Under the pieces are notes generated by a model, which was not told the DNA's origin, made no database searches, and was given only the letters and a program-made list of their open reading frames with translations. DNA of 51,327 bases from Clostridia bacterium (GTDB taxonomy: Bacteria; Bacillota; Clostridia; Oscillospirales; CAG-272), in NCBI GenBank assembly GCA_017463865.1, contig JAFTOI010000024.1, forward strand, positions 1 to 51,327. The letters are read 5' to 3'. Positions 1 to 6,557 of the stretch are shown here, in pieces. The position numbers were made by a program, and so were the translations under genes. Position 1 is the first letter of the stretch, and the number at the start of each line of letters is the position of its first letter.

Positions 1-515
1 CGGCTGACAGCCTGCCGGCCGAGCGCCTCTTTCACCAGCTGTGCGCACTGCCCCCGCTCTGTGCCCGTCAGCTTGAGCTTGCGCCCGCTGCCGGGATCAG
101 CCTCGGCGGCGCGTGGCCGGTCATTCTGTACTGCCTGGCCGCTTTCCTCTGTCGTAGTACCGACGGCTCGCCCCTGCGCGCATCGGTGGTCGGCGGGCAG
201 GAACTGCCGGTGGTGCTGATCTCGGCCGTCGCGCCTGCGGCTGTGCCGCCCGGCCGCAGCCGCCTGTCGATCCTCACTGACCGCTTTGCCGATGCCCCTG
301 AGCTGGCGGTATGTAGCCGTCTTGCCGCCCGGAGCGGGATCGAGATCGAGGTCAGCGCCGATCAAACGGGGCGGCTGGGGTTTGCCGCCGCGCAAAGCCA
401 CGACCCGGCCCTGCTCGGCCTCAAGCAGCCGGTCGGCTTCAGCGGCGCAGCAGAAGAAGCAGCAGAAGCAGAATGGTGTCGTCTTCTCCGGGCCGCTGTG
501 CGAGCAGAAAGATGA
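1..515 (+). CDS. 3' part of an unrecognised gene (5' end outside window)
   Basis: An open frame runs from the window edge (first full codon at base 3) to a TGA at 513-515, giving about 170 residues. The protein is rich in Ala and Arg. It has one hydrophobic segment (WPVILYCLAAFLCR, near residue 45) followed by short strand-like stretches such as LPVVLISAV and IEIEVSAD, which loosely recall the ATPase part of a sensor kinase. No catalytic motif is visible, so I do not assign a function. Its last 77 bases overlap the convergent gene that ends at 439. One of the two reading frames may therefore be wrong near the end, or the genes truly overlap tail to tail. Confidence 0.45.
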   Translation, partial: ADSLPAERLFHQLCALPPLCARQLELAPAAGISLGGAWPVILYCLAAFLCRSTDGSPLRASVVGGQELPVVLISAVAPAAVPPGRSRLSILTDRFADAPELAVCSRLAARSGIEIEVSADQTGRLGFAAAQSHDPALLGLKQPVGFSGAAEEAAEAEWCRLLRAAVRAER

Positions 516-786
516 CGCCGAGCAGGAGCAGCTCCTCCCCGCCGATCCCCCCGAACAGTCCCTCGTCCTTCACCTCGGTGCAGGGCGGGGATTTTTCTTC
601 CTCTTTTTTCGGCGGCTCGGGGGCCGGAGGGGGCTGCGGCGGGCGGTCCGGCATGTGCGGCAGGCCGTCGGCGCATGCCTCGGGCGGGTGGGGGACGGGG
701 GGATGCGCGCGGTCAAAGGCGACGCCGCTGTAATGCTCGGGCAGGCGAAACTCGCCCCGCGCCGGGCGTTGGCTTCGGCTGTACAT
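439..786 (-). CDS. Small protein with Leu-rich hydrophobic tail
   Basis: 115 residues. The N-terminal 75 residues are polar and Pro-rich (MPDRPPQPPPAPEPPKKEEE). The tail is built from two hydrophobic runs split by an acidic spacer: EELLLLGVIFLLAQ, then RPGEDDT, then a run of Leu ending in Arg-Arg. Small clostridial proteins with this 'LLLLALIFLLL...DDxLLLLL' tail are, as far as I recall, common and uncharacterised. The start is supported by an AAGGAGG site a few bases upstream that overlaps the end of the previous gene. It is the last gene of a three-gene minus-strand cluster with overlapping or near-touching ends. A membrane or spore-surface role is only a guess. Confidence 0.6.
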   Translation of the reverse strand: MYSRSQRPARGEFRLPEHYSGVAFDRAHPPVPHPPEACADGLPHMPDRPPQPPPAPEPPKKEEEKSPPCTEVKDEGLFGGIGGEELLLLGVIFLLAQRPGEDDTILLLLLLLLRR

Positions 787-788
787 GC

Positions 789-1226
789 TTATCCCTCCTT
801 CCCCGGGCCCAGCATATCGCCCAGACGGCTGAAATTGACGATGGCGTCGATCATCTCCCGCCGTCCGTCGTTGAGATAGGGCTTCAGCGCCAGCAGGAGG
901 GCAGTGCGGTGGTTGGCCCCCGTTTTCTTTGGCGCGCCGCCGGCGCTGCCCCCCGTAAACAGGGGGAGCAGCCCGGATAGATTGGCCAGCATAGCCGGGT
1001 CAAGGTTGAGCGCGGGTGCGGGCGCGGCGGAGGCCGGCTGGGTCTCGTGCTCCTCCTGCCCCTCCTGCGCGGCCGGCTCCGCCGGCTCGCCGGGCGAGGA
1101 TGCCTCCGCCGGGGCACCGGTCACGCCCAGCGCCGATACGATGCCCTGCAGCTGCGCCATTCGCGCCGGGTCGCTCAGCAGTGAGCCGAGCATGGTCTCC
1201 AGATTCGGGTTCTGCTCATTTGCCAT
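789..1226 (-). CDS. Hypothetical protein, middle gene of three-gene cluster
   Basis: 145 residues. It begins MANEQNPNLETMLGSLLSDPARM, continues through a low-complexity Ala/Pro/Glu linker (about residues 38-72), and ends in a helical domain containing NHRTALLLALKPYLNDGRREMIDAIVNFSRLG. No enzymatic motif is visible. The C-terminal block, a short helical unit with a KPYLNDGRR core, is the part most likely to be conserved. The ATG is preceded by GGGGGAT and overlaps the end of the upstream gene by 11 bases, and the stop lies 2 bases before the next gene. Translational coupling of all three genes is therefore likely. Function unknown. Confidence 0.6.
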   Translation of the reverse strand: MANEQNPNLETMLGSLLSDPARMAQLQGIVSALGVTGAPAEASSPGEPAEPAAQEGQEEHETQPASAAPAPALNLDPAMLANLSGLLPLFTGGSAGGAPKKTGANHRTALLLALKPYLNDGRREMIDAIVNFSRLGDMLGPGKEG

Positions 1227-1449
1227 GATTCATCCCCCGGTTCTGCGCGGTCAGCTGCCCGGCCAGCTGGGCCAGCGCCTCGGGCGAGGCACTGCCAAGG
1301 GTCCGGCGCAGGGCGGCGAGGTCGGCGTCGCTGACATTCAGGCTGCCCGGCGACATCCCCGCGCCGGCCGCCAGCTGGTCGATGAACTGCCGCAGCTGCT
1401 TGTCGTCGAGACGGAGCATGCGGTCGATGGCCGCTTTGTCCAGTTGCAT
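1216..1449 (-). CDS. Hypothetical small helical protein, first gene of cluster
   Basis: 77 residues if started at the ATG at 1449 (MQLDKAAIDRML). I prefer this start because AGAAAGGATGA, close to the ideal Shine-Dalgarno, lies about 7 bases upstream. The ATG at 1458 would sit directly on the ribosome site. The protein is predicted to be all helix, with repeated short units (RMLRLDDKQLRQFIDQLA; DLAALRRTLGSASPEALAQLAGQL), and carries no known catalytic motif. It is the first gene of the cluster, behind a candidate mother-cell sporulation promoter. Function unknown. Confidence 0.55.
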   Translation of the reverse strand: MQLDKAAIDRMLRLDDKQLRQFIDQLAAGAGMSPGSLNVSDADLAALRRTLGSASPEALAQLAGQLTAQNRGMNHGK

Positions 1450-1481
1450 ATCCTTCATCCTTTCTGTGTGGGGTTCACCGA

Positions 1482-1510
1482 TAGGATATGCCGCACCGCG
1501 CGATTTGGTG
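1482..1510 (-). promoter_or_regulatory. Candidate sporulation (sigma-K-like) promoter
   Basis: On the minus strand CATATCCTA (1482-1490) fits the CATANNNTA -10 pattern of the late mother-cell factor sigma-K. CACC (1507-1510), 16 bases upstream, fits its minimal AC-containing -35. The site lies 33 bases before the first gene of the three-gene cluster. The motif is short, so chance is possible. Confidence 0.35.
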
Positions 1511-1556
1511 CAATTTCTAAACCCGTCCAGCATTTTTGGAATAATGCCGTTTCCCC

Positions 1557-1585
1557 TTGACAAATCGGCGGGAATGTGGTACACT
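1557..1585 (+). promoter_or_regulatory. Sigma-A promoter of the MATE gene
   Basis: TTGACA at 1557-1562 and TACACT at 1580-1585 are separated by exactly 17 bases. The start codon follows 116 bases downstream. Confidence 0.75.
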
Positions 1586-1701
1586 AAGCAAAATCACACC
1601 GCACCTGCTACCGCCGGGCAGCAGGCACCGCGTCGCATCCCTCATCGTTAGGCCGCAGAAGATGGGGATGGGGCGCTTTTTTGCTGCAGAAGGGAGAACC
1701 G

Positions 1702-3012
1702 ATGAAAAAACAAACGCTTTTGCGGGAATTCATCCGCTATGCCAGCGCGCAGGTGCTCGGGATGATCGGGCTGTCGGTCTACATCCTGGCCGACACTTTT
1801 TTCATTGCGCAGGCGCTGGGGACAGCGGGGCTGGCCGCCCTCAATCTCGCGCTTCCCGTCTACAACGCCGTCTCGGGCGTCGGCGTCATGCTGGGCGTCG
1901 GCGCGGCGATCCGCTATGCGGTCGCCCGCGGGCGGGGCTCGGACGGCCTGGCTGCCGTCCGAGCGGCGATGTGGTGCGGGCTCGGAGCGTCGGCGCTGTT
2001 CATCGCCGCCGGACTCGGCTTCTCCGTCCCCATCGCGGCCATGCTGGGCGCGGATGAAGCCGTCTTCGCCATGACCGAGACCTACCTGCGGGTGATCCTC
2101 CTTTTTTCGCCCGCCTTCATCACCAACCAGATCCTGCAGAGCTTCGTCCGCAGCGATGGTGCGCCCCGCCTGTCGATGCTGGCCATGCTGGGCGGCAGTC
2201 TGACCAACATCGTGCTCGACTACGTCTTCATGTGTCCCTGCGGCATGGGCATCTTCGGCGCTGTCCTCGCCACCGGCGGTGCGCCGGTGGTGAGCATGCT
2301 CATCCTCGCGCCCCATTTCCGGGGCGGGCGAGGGCGGGCGCTCCTTTGGAACACGCCCGACTGGCGCAGTCTGCCCCGCACGGCGGCGCTTGGCCTGCCG
2401 TCGCTGGTCGGCGAGCTGGCGGGGGGCGTGGTGATCCTCACCTTCAACGCCATCATGCTGCGTCTCGGCGGCAACACGGCGGTCGCGGCCTACGGTGTCA
2501 TCGCCAATCTGGCTATCGTGACGACCTGCATCCACAACGGCATCGCGCAGGGCGTCCAGCCGCTGCTGAGCCGCGCCCACGGGGCGGGGCAGGGAAGAGA
2601 TTTCCGCCGGCTGGTCGGCTATGCGGCGGTGGCGGCCTTCCTTTGCGCGGCGCTGCTCTATGGTCTGCTCTTCCTCTTCGCCGAGCCGGTCACGGCGGTC
2701 TTCAACAGCGAGGATGATCCGACCCTGCAGGCGCTCGCTGTCCCCGGTCTGCGGCTCTATTTCTCAGCGCTGTTTTTTGCCGGCGTCAATACCCTCGCCG
2801 TCGCCGCCCTGTCGGCGGCTGAGCGGGCGCTGCCCGCGCAGATCGTCTCGGTTGCGCGGGGCATCGCGGTGATCGTGCCGGTCGCTTTCGCCATGGCGGC
2901 GATGTGGGGCATGACCGGCGCGTGGCTGGCGTATGCTGTCGCTGAGGGGAGCGTGATGGTCGGGATGGGGGGTTGGCTGGCGGCGCGGGGGAGGCGGGGC
3001 GTTCAGGTTTGA
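1702..3012 (+). CDS. MATE family efflux transporter
   Basis: 436 residues, the normal length for multidrug and toxic compound extrusion carriers. About twelve hydrophobic segments form two homologous halves. Family-like stretches include SVYILADTFFIAQALGT near residue 24 and AYGVIANLAIVTTCIHNGIAQGVQPLLS in the second half. These proteins export cationic drugs or metabolites in exchange for Na+ or H+. The ATG at 1702 is chosen over an upstream TTG because AAGGGAGAACCG precedes it. The gene is monocistronic behind a strong promoter, and its end overlaps the convergent HTH gene by 10 bases. The exact substrate cannot be read from the sequence. Confidence 0.9.
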   Translation: MKKQTLLREFIRYASAQVLGMIGLSVYILADTFFIAQALGTAGLAALNLALPVYNAVSGVGVMLGVGAAIRYAVARGRGSDGLAAVRAAMWCGLGASALFIAAGLGFSVPIAAMLGADEAVFAMTETYLRVILLFSPAFITNQILQSFVRSDGAPRLSMLAMLGGSLTNIVLDYVFMCPCGMGIFGAVLATGGAPVVSMLILAPHFRGGRGRALLWNTPDWRSLPRTAALGLPSLVGELAGGVVILTFNAIMLRLGGNTAVAAYGVIANLAIVTTCIHNGIAQGVQPLLSRAHGAGQGRDFRRLVGYAAVAAFLCAALLYGLLFLFAEPVTAVFNSEDDPTLQALAVPGLRLYFSALFFAGVNTLAVAALSAAERALPAQIVSVARGIAVIVPVAFAMAAMWGMTGAWLAYAVAEGSVMVGMGGWLAARGRRGVQV

Positions 3013-3212
3013 TATGGCGTTGGGTTGTCCACAAGGCCGACGAGGTAATCCACTGTCGTGTGGTAAAAACGAGCCAGCGCGATGCAGACCGAAACAGGTG
3101 GTAAGCGTCGTTCGGATTCATACGCGCAATATGTACGCCGCGAGATGTGCAGATGCGCAGCAACCGCTCGCTGGCTCAGGCCATTCTGCATGCGAAGCTC
3201 ACGCAGACGCAT
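3003..3212 (-). CDS. Small XRE/Cro-CI type HTH protein
   Basis: 69 residues: essentially one helix-turn-helix domain of the Cro/CI type (LRMQNGLSQRAVAAHLHISR, then TYCAYESERRLPPVSVCIALARFYHTTVDYLVGL). The C-terminal 'YHTTVDYLVGL' is the usual end of this fold. The start at 3212 is decided by AAGAAAGGAGCTGAT just upstream. A longer frame reaching 3296 lacks a ribosome site. There is no effector domain, so it could be a stand-alone repressor. The neighbouring MATE exporter is a plausible but unproven target. The last 10 bases overlap that convergent gene. Confidence 0.8.
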   Translation of the reverse strand: MRLRELRMQNGLSQRAVAAHLHISRRTYCAYESERRLPPVSVCIALARFYHTTVDYLVGLVDNPTPYQT

Positions 3213-3283
3213 GAAATCAGCTCCTTTCTTGGTTTTTTCGAAGCAATTGGGATAGGCCGGATGCGGCATCTTCCTGTTCAGTG

Positions 3284-3356
3284 GCGGACACGGCACGCCG
3301 TGTCCCTACGATTTGAGATGCGCACTTGGTGTAGGGACACGGCGTGCCGTGTCCGC
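3284..3356. repeat. 26-bp perfect inverted repeat (REP-like)
   Basis: Arms at 3284-3309 and 3331-3356 are exact reverse complements around a 21-base spacer. Each arm also holds its own near-palindrome (ACACGGC-AC-GCCGTGT) and ends in CCCTAC/GTAGGG. It lies in the 240-base gap between the HTH gene and the aspS promoter. I see no gene in that gap. Confidence 0.85.
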
Positions 3357-3454
3357 ATCCAAACAATAAGATGTCGTGTCATCATGATACACCTTTTTTG
3401 CCCCCATGTCACAAAATATCACAAAACGTAATAAAATTTCTGTCGTGCCGCCTC

Positions 3455-3483
3455 TTGACAACCGCCCGAATCTATGCTATACT
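3455..3483 (+). promoter_or_regulatory. Promoter of the aspS leader transcript
   Basis: TTGACA (3455-3460), 17-base spacer, TATACT (3478-3483) with an extended -10 TGC directly before it. It drives the leader peptide and aspS. Confidence 0.85.
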
Positions 3484-3515
3484 ACCCCCAACCAAACCAC
3501 AGGCAGGTACACGCG

Positions 3516-3569
3516 ATGATCCGCTTCTTCCTCAATCAGGACGACGATCGACCGCGCTTGCTCCCTTGA
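3516..3569 (+). CDS. Candidate aspS leader peptide (17 aa)
   Basis: ATG at 3516 opens the reading frame MIRFFLNQDDDRPRLLP with TGA at 3567-3569. It sits about 30 bases behind the promoter and has a modest AGGCAGGT ribosome site. The run Asn-Gln-Asp-Asp-Asp is striking because the gene downstream charges tRNA with aspartate and probably serves tRNA-Asn as well. Just beyond lie mutually exclusive RNA pairings and an intrinsic terminator, the architecture of ribosome-mediated attenuation. Too short to judge by coding statistics; the call rests on context. Confidence 0.55.
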   Translation: MIRFFLNQDDDRPRLLP

Positions 3570-3656
3570 CATTGCATCACAGGGACAAGCGCTTTTCGTG
3601 TTTGTGCCTGTGCAAGATCGCGCAACACCGCACCGGCACGCCCGGTGCGTTTTTTA
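3554..3656 (+). promoter_or_regulatory. Attenuator region of aspS
   Basis: Four competing pairings can be read. GCGCTTG (3554-3560) pairs with CAAGCGC (3586-3592). CACAGG (3578-3583) pairs with CCTGTG (3607-3612). GTGCCTGTGC (3604-3613) pairs with GCACCGGCAC (3630-3639), 9 of 10 bases, and would act as antiterminator because it consumes the 5' arm of the terminator at 3629-3649. No T-box consensus is present. Whether stalling at the Asp codons favours read-through or termination cannot be settled by eye. Confidence 0.55.
3629..3656 (+). terminator. Intrinsic terminator inside the aspS leader
   Basis: Stem CGCACCGG (3629-3636) with CCGGTGCG (3642-3649), 5-base loop, followed by six T residues (3650-3655) and ATTT. 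It lies between promoter and structural gene. Confidence 0.8.
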
Positions 3657-3759
3657 TTTCCGTGAAAGGTCGTGATGACATGCGGCATACAGATTATGCC
3701 GGGCTGGACTGCCTCTGTTTCTGACATTTTTCTACATTTATTTATAACGGAGGAATTTT

Positions 3760-5055
3760 ATGCCAACCTACACCACCATCCCCGCCCCCGCCGCGGCCGG
3801 TTCGAGCGCCCGCGTGCGCGGGATGATCCAGAAGATCCGTACCATGTCTGGCTTTGCCTTTGTCCTGCTCGCCGTTGGGCGGCAGACGCTCCAGTGCGTC
3901 TGGTCGCCGGAGGCCGAGTTCCCGCTCGAGACCCTGGGCGAGCAGATGGCAGTCGAATTTGAAGGCACCGTCGTCGCCGACCCGCGCAGCCGCGCGGGCG
4001 TTGAGCTGCACCTGCGCCGCACCCGTGTCCTCTCGGCGCCGGCCGCGCCGCCGCCGGTCGTCATCAGCGGCAAGACCGTCCCCGCATCGCTCGACACCCT
4101 GCTCGACTACCGCTCCGTCACCCTGCGCAACGCCGCCGAGCGCGCCATTTTTACCATCCAGGCCGAGCTTTGCGCCGGTTTCCGCGAATTTTTCGCCGCC
4201 GAGGGCTTCACCGAGATCCACACGCCCAAGCTCGTCTCGGGCAGCGCAGAGGGGGGCGCGAATGTCTTCGCGCTCGACTACTTCGGCCAGCCGGCCTTCC
4301 TTGCGCAGAGCCCGCAGGTCTACAAGCAGGCCATGGTCGGCGTCTTCGGGCGGGTGTACGAGATCGCGCCCGTCTTCCGCGCCGAGCATCACGACACCGC
4401 GCGGCATATCAATGAGTACACCAGCGTCGACTGCGAGGTCGGCTTCATCGATGGCATCGCTGACCTGATGGCCCTCGAGACCGCCATGCTGCGGCACACC
4501 CTCGCCCGCCTTGCCGACACCTGCCCCGAGGCACTGGCGCAGTTGAAGGTTGAACTGCCCGCCGTCGGCGAGATCCCGGTCATCCCCTTCGCCGAGGCCA
4601 AGGCGCTGGTCGCCGAGACCTGCCGCCGCCCCATCACCGACCCGCACGACTTTGACCCCGAGGAGGAGCGCCTGCTCTGCCGGCTGATGCAGGAACGGAC
4701 GGGGAGCGAGTTCGTCTTCGTCACCCGCTACCCCAGCGCTAAGCGCCCCTTCTACACCATGGACAGCCACGACGACCCCACCGTCACCGAGAGCTTCGAC
4801 CTCCTCTTCCGCGGCCTCGAGATCACCACCGGCGGCCAGCGCATCCATGACTACGCGGCGCAGGTCGCGAAGATGCAGGCGCGCGGGATGGATACTGCGC
4901 CCTTCGCCAGCTACCTCATGGCCCACCGCCACGGCCTGCCGCCCCACGGCGGCATGGGCATCGGCCTCGAGCGGCTCACCGCTCGCCTCTGCGGCTTCAA
5001 CAACGTCCGCCGTGCGGCGCTCTTCCCGCGCGATGTGAAGCGCATCGCGCCGTAA
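3760..5055 (+). CDS. aspS: Aspartate--tRNA(Asp/Asn) ligase, archaeal type
   Basis: 431 residues, the short archaeal form that lacks the GAD insertion of the usual bacterial ~590-residue enzyme. An OB-fold anticodon-binding domain (about 15-95) is followed by a class II catalytic core: QSPQVYKQ (183-190), motif 2 FRAEHHDTARHINE (206-219) and motif 3 GMGIGLERLTA (398-408). It attaches Asp to tRNA, and enzymes of this form often also charge tRNA-Asn for later amidation by GatCAB. Gln24 occupies the place where, as I recall, discriminating enzymes carry Trp, which would fit a non-discriminating enzyme; this is tentative. The start follows GGAGGAATTTT. It is preceded by a leader peptide/attenuator and closed by a strong terminator. 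Confidence 0.9.
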   Translation: MPTYTTIPAPAAAGSSARVRGMIQKIRTMSGFAFVLLAVGRQTLQCVWSPEAEFPLETLGEQMAVEFEGTVVADPRSRAGVELHLRRTRVLSAPAAPPPVVISGKTVPASLDTLLDYRSVTLRNAAERAIFTIQAELCAGFREFFAAEGFTEIHTPKLVSGSAEGGANVFALDYFGQPAFLAQSPQVYKQAMVGVFGRVYEIAPVFRAEHHDTARHINEYTSVDCEVGFIDGIADLMALETAMLRHTLARLADTCPEALAQLKVELPAVGEIPVIPFAEAKALVAETCRRPITDPHDFDPEEERLLCRLMQERTGSEFVFVTRYPSAKRPFYTMDSHDDPTVTESFDLLFRGLEITTGGQRIHDYAAQVAKMQARGMDTAPFASYLMAHRHGLPPHGGMGIGLERLTARLCGFNNVRRAALFPRDVKRIAP

Positions 5056-5062
5056 TACGGGG

Positions 5063-5098
5063 AAAGCGGACATTCTGCTGCCAGAATGTCCGCTTTTT
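5063..5098 (+). terminator. Terminator of aspS
   Basis: Perfect 15-bp stem (5063-5077 with 5082-5096), loop CTGC, ending in a T run. Confidence 0.9.
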
Positions 5099-5137
5099 GC
5101 GTTTGCACGGTAAAAACACGATCCTTGTCGCCGCCGC

Positions 5138-5166
5138 TTGACAAGCCGCGCACTGCGTGATATAAT
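5138..5166 (+). promoter_or_regulatory. Consensus sigma-A promoter
   Basis: TTGACA (5138-5143), 17 bases, TATAAT (5161-5166): a perfect consensus. It drives the kinase remnant and the phosphoesterase. Confidence 0.9.
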
Positions 5167-5174
5167 ATCTCTGT

Positions 5175-5502
5175 ATGAGCTCGCGCGGCTCCGCCGCTGC
5201 GGGGGGAGCGCTTTGCCCTCCGCACGACGTTTTCGCGGGATGAGGCCAAGGCTGCCATCCGCGAGGTCTGCGCCGGAGACGGTGAGACCCGCGTCTATGC
5301 CTGCGGCGGCGACGCAGAGCCGGCTGGACGACGGAAAAATGCACGACTGCAGGTCAAGGACGGCAGCATCTGCATCGACGGCGAGGTCAGTGAGACCGAC
5401 CATCTCGACATCGGCATCCTGCCGGGGGCGCTCCGCTTTATTCTGCCCAAGGGCGCGGTTTGGCATAAGGAGGTACACCATGAAGATGCTTGTTCTGTCT
5501 GA
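5175..5502 (+). pseudogene. Remnant of a diacylglycerol kinase family (YegS/BmrU-like) gene
   Basis: A frame starts at ATG 5175 (MSSRGSAAAG) and continues in the next frame if one base of the G6 run at 5201-5206 is removed. The rest reads ERFALRTTFSRDEAKAAI, then TRVYACGGD, then jumps to RLQVKDGSICIDGEV and ILPGALRFILPK, ending at 5502. NPAAG-like start, ACGGDGT box and the late DGE...LPGALR box are the landmarks of the lipid kinase family. Here the GGD box runs directly into the C-terminal strand, so roughly 170 central residues are missing. A frameshift plus an internal deletion make this a decayed gene. It overlaps the start of the phosphoesterase by 23 bases. Confidence 0.55.
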
Positions 5503-5977
5503 TTCCCACGGCCGAACCGACCATCTCCGGGCGGTGCTGGCGATGCACGCCGACGCCGCGGGACTGCTCTTCCTCGGTGACGGTATCCGTGACCTGCCAG
5601 CCGACCCCGGCATGCGGGTCTGGGCGGTGCGGGGCAACTGCGACGTTTTTACGATGTTCGACACCGACCCTGTCCCCGACGAGCGCGTTGAGTCCATCGG
5701 CGGCTGCCGCATCGCGGCGCTGCACGGGCACACCCGCGCCGCCAAGGCCGGCTATGGCCGGCTGATGGCCCTCGGCGTCGAGCAGGACGCCGACATCGTC
5801 TGCTTCGGCCACACCCACGAGCCGCATGAGCAGTGCATCCCCGCCGGCGAGATCTTCTTCGGCAAGCCTCTCGCGCGGCCGCTCTGCCTCTTCAACCCCG
5901 GCGCGCTCAATGCCGGGCGATTTGGCCTCATCACCATCCAGCAGGGGCAGTTCCTGCTCTCGCACGGACGGCTGTAA
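5480..5977 (+). CDS. yfcE: YfcE/MJ0936-type metallophosphoesterase
   Basis: 165 residues, a full-length compact calcineurin-fold phosphodiesterase. Metal-binding motifs appear in order: LSDSHG (residues 6-11), LGDG (about 36), RGNCD (about 55), LHGHT (about 79) and FGHTHEP (about 112). Members bind two divalent metals, often Mn2+, and hydrolyse phosphodiesters; the physiological substrate is generally unknown. The ATG at 5480 follows AAGGAGGTACACC, an ideal ribosome site that lies inside the kinase remnant. In related bacteria this gene commonly stands alone or beside rdgB/rph, neither of which is seen here. Confidence 0.88.
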   Translation: MKMLVLSDSHGRTDHLRAVLAMHADAAGLLFLGDGIRDLPADPGMRVWAVRGNCDVFTMFDTDPVPDERVESIGGCRIAALHGHTRAAKAGYGRLMALGVEQDADIVCFGHTHEPHEQCIPAGEIFFGKPLARPLCLFNPGALNAGRFGLITIQQGQFLLSHGRL

Positions 5978-5980
5978 AAC

Positions 5981-6004
5981 AAAAAAAGCCCCCCGAAGGG
6001 AGCC
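5981..6004 (-). terminator. Terminator of spoVG (minus strand)
   Basis: On the minus strand GGCTCCC pairs with GGGGGCT around a UUCG tetraloop and is followed by seven T residues. Confidence 0.75.
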
Positions 6005-6077
6005 GGCCGATCCTGTTGTCGCCGTCTCGGACCGAGGCGCAGAGCCTCGACCCGTCCGGCATTGGTGAGAATGGGGC

Positions 6078-6392
6078 TCAGAGCTGAATGGGCTCGGCCT
6101 CTTCCTCGGGTGCAGCCTCGGCTGCGGCTTCTGCCTCAGCGAGTGCGGTGTTGTAGGCGGCGATGACCGCAGTCTCCAGCTCACCGCGGAACTGGGCGTT
6201 GATGGGATGCACGATGTCACGGTAGGTATCGTCAGGGTTCTTGCGGCTGGGCATCACGATGAAGAACTTGTCGCGGGCGTTGATGACCTTGATGTCGTGA
6301 ACGGCCAGCTGGCCGTCAAAGGTGACCGACACAATAGCCTTCATGGGGCCGTCGTCGAAGAGCTTTCTGACTTTGATATCTGTGATGTTCAT
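6078..6392 (-). CDS. spoVG: Septation/sporulation regulator SpoVG
   Basis: 104 residues. It opens with the family hallmark MNITDIKVRKLFDDGPMKAI and contains FFIVMPSRKNPDDTYRDIVHPIN, the conserved second half of the SpoVG fold. The tail is acidic and Ala/Glu-rich (from about residue 84), as in many clostridial members. SpoVG is a small nucleic-acid-binding protein affecting asymmetric septation and many other genes. The start at 6392 is fixed by GGAGGAAAGAAAC. The divergent 165-bp gap to murC is AT-rich with several TATA-like boxes, but I could not pick a single promoter. Gene carriage agrees with a spore-forming lineage but does not prove sporulation. Confidence 0.93.
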   Translation of the reverse strand: MNITDIKVRKLFDDGPMKAIVSVTFDGQLAVHDIKVINARDKFFIVMPSRKNPDDTYRDIVHPINAQFRGELETAVIAAYNTALAEAEAAAEAAPEEEAEPIQL

Positions 6393-6557
6393 GTTTCTTT
6401 CCTCCATTGCTGATAATTTGCACCTTTTCTGAATATAGTATATAATATCTTTGTGACGATTATACAGCAGAAAATTAAGATTTTTATGAACCAATCGTCA
6501 AAACTTTTGCACAACACCCCGTTATGCGGGAAAAATTTGATTTGAAGGAGTCTTTTT

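Noticed and set aside
3484-3760. T-box riboswitch ahead of aspS
   Set aside because: The T-box core (AGGGTGG-ACCGCG) and specifier architecture are absent; only a short frame, terminator and antiterminator are found.
3742-5745. 667-codon open frame on the minus strand
   Set aside because: It lies opposite aspS and runs through the aspS terminator; it is a high-GC shadow without ribosome site or known domains.
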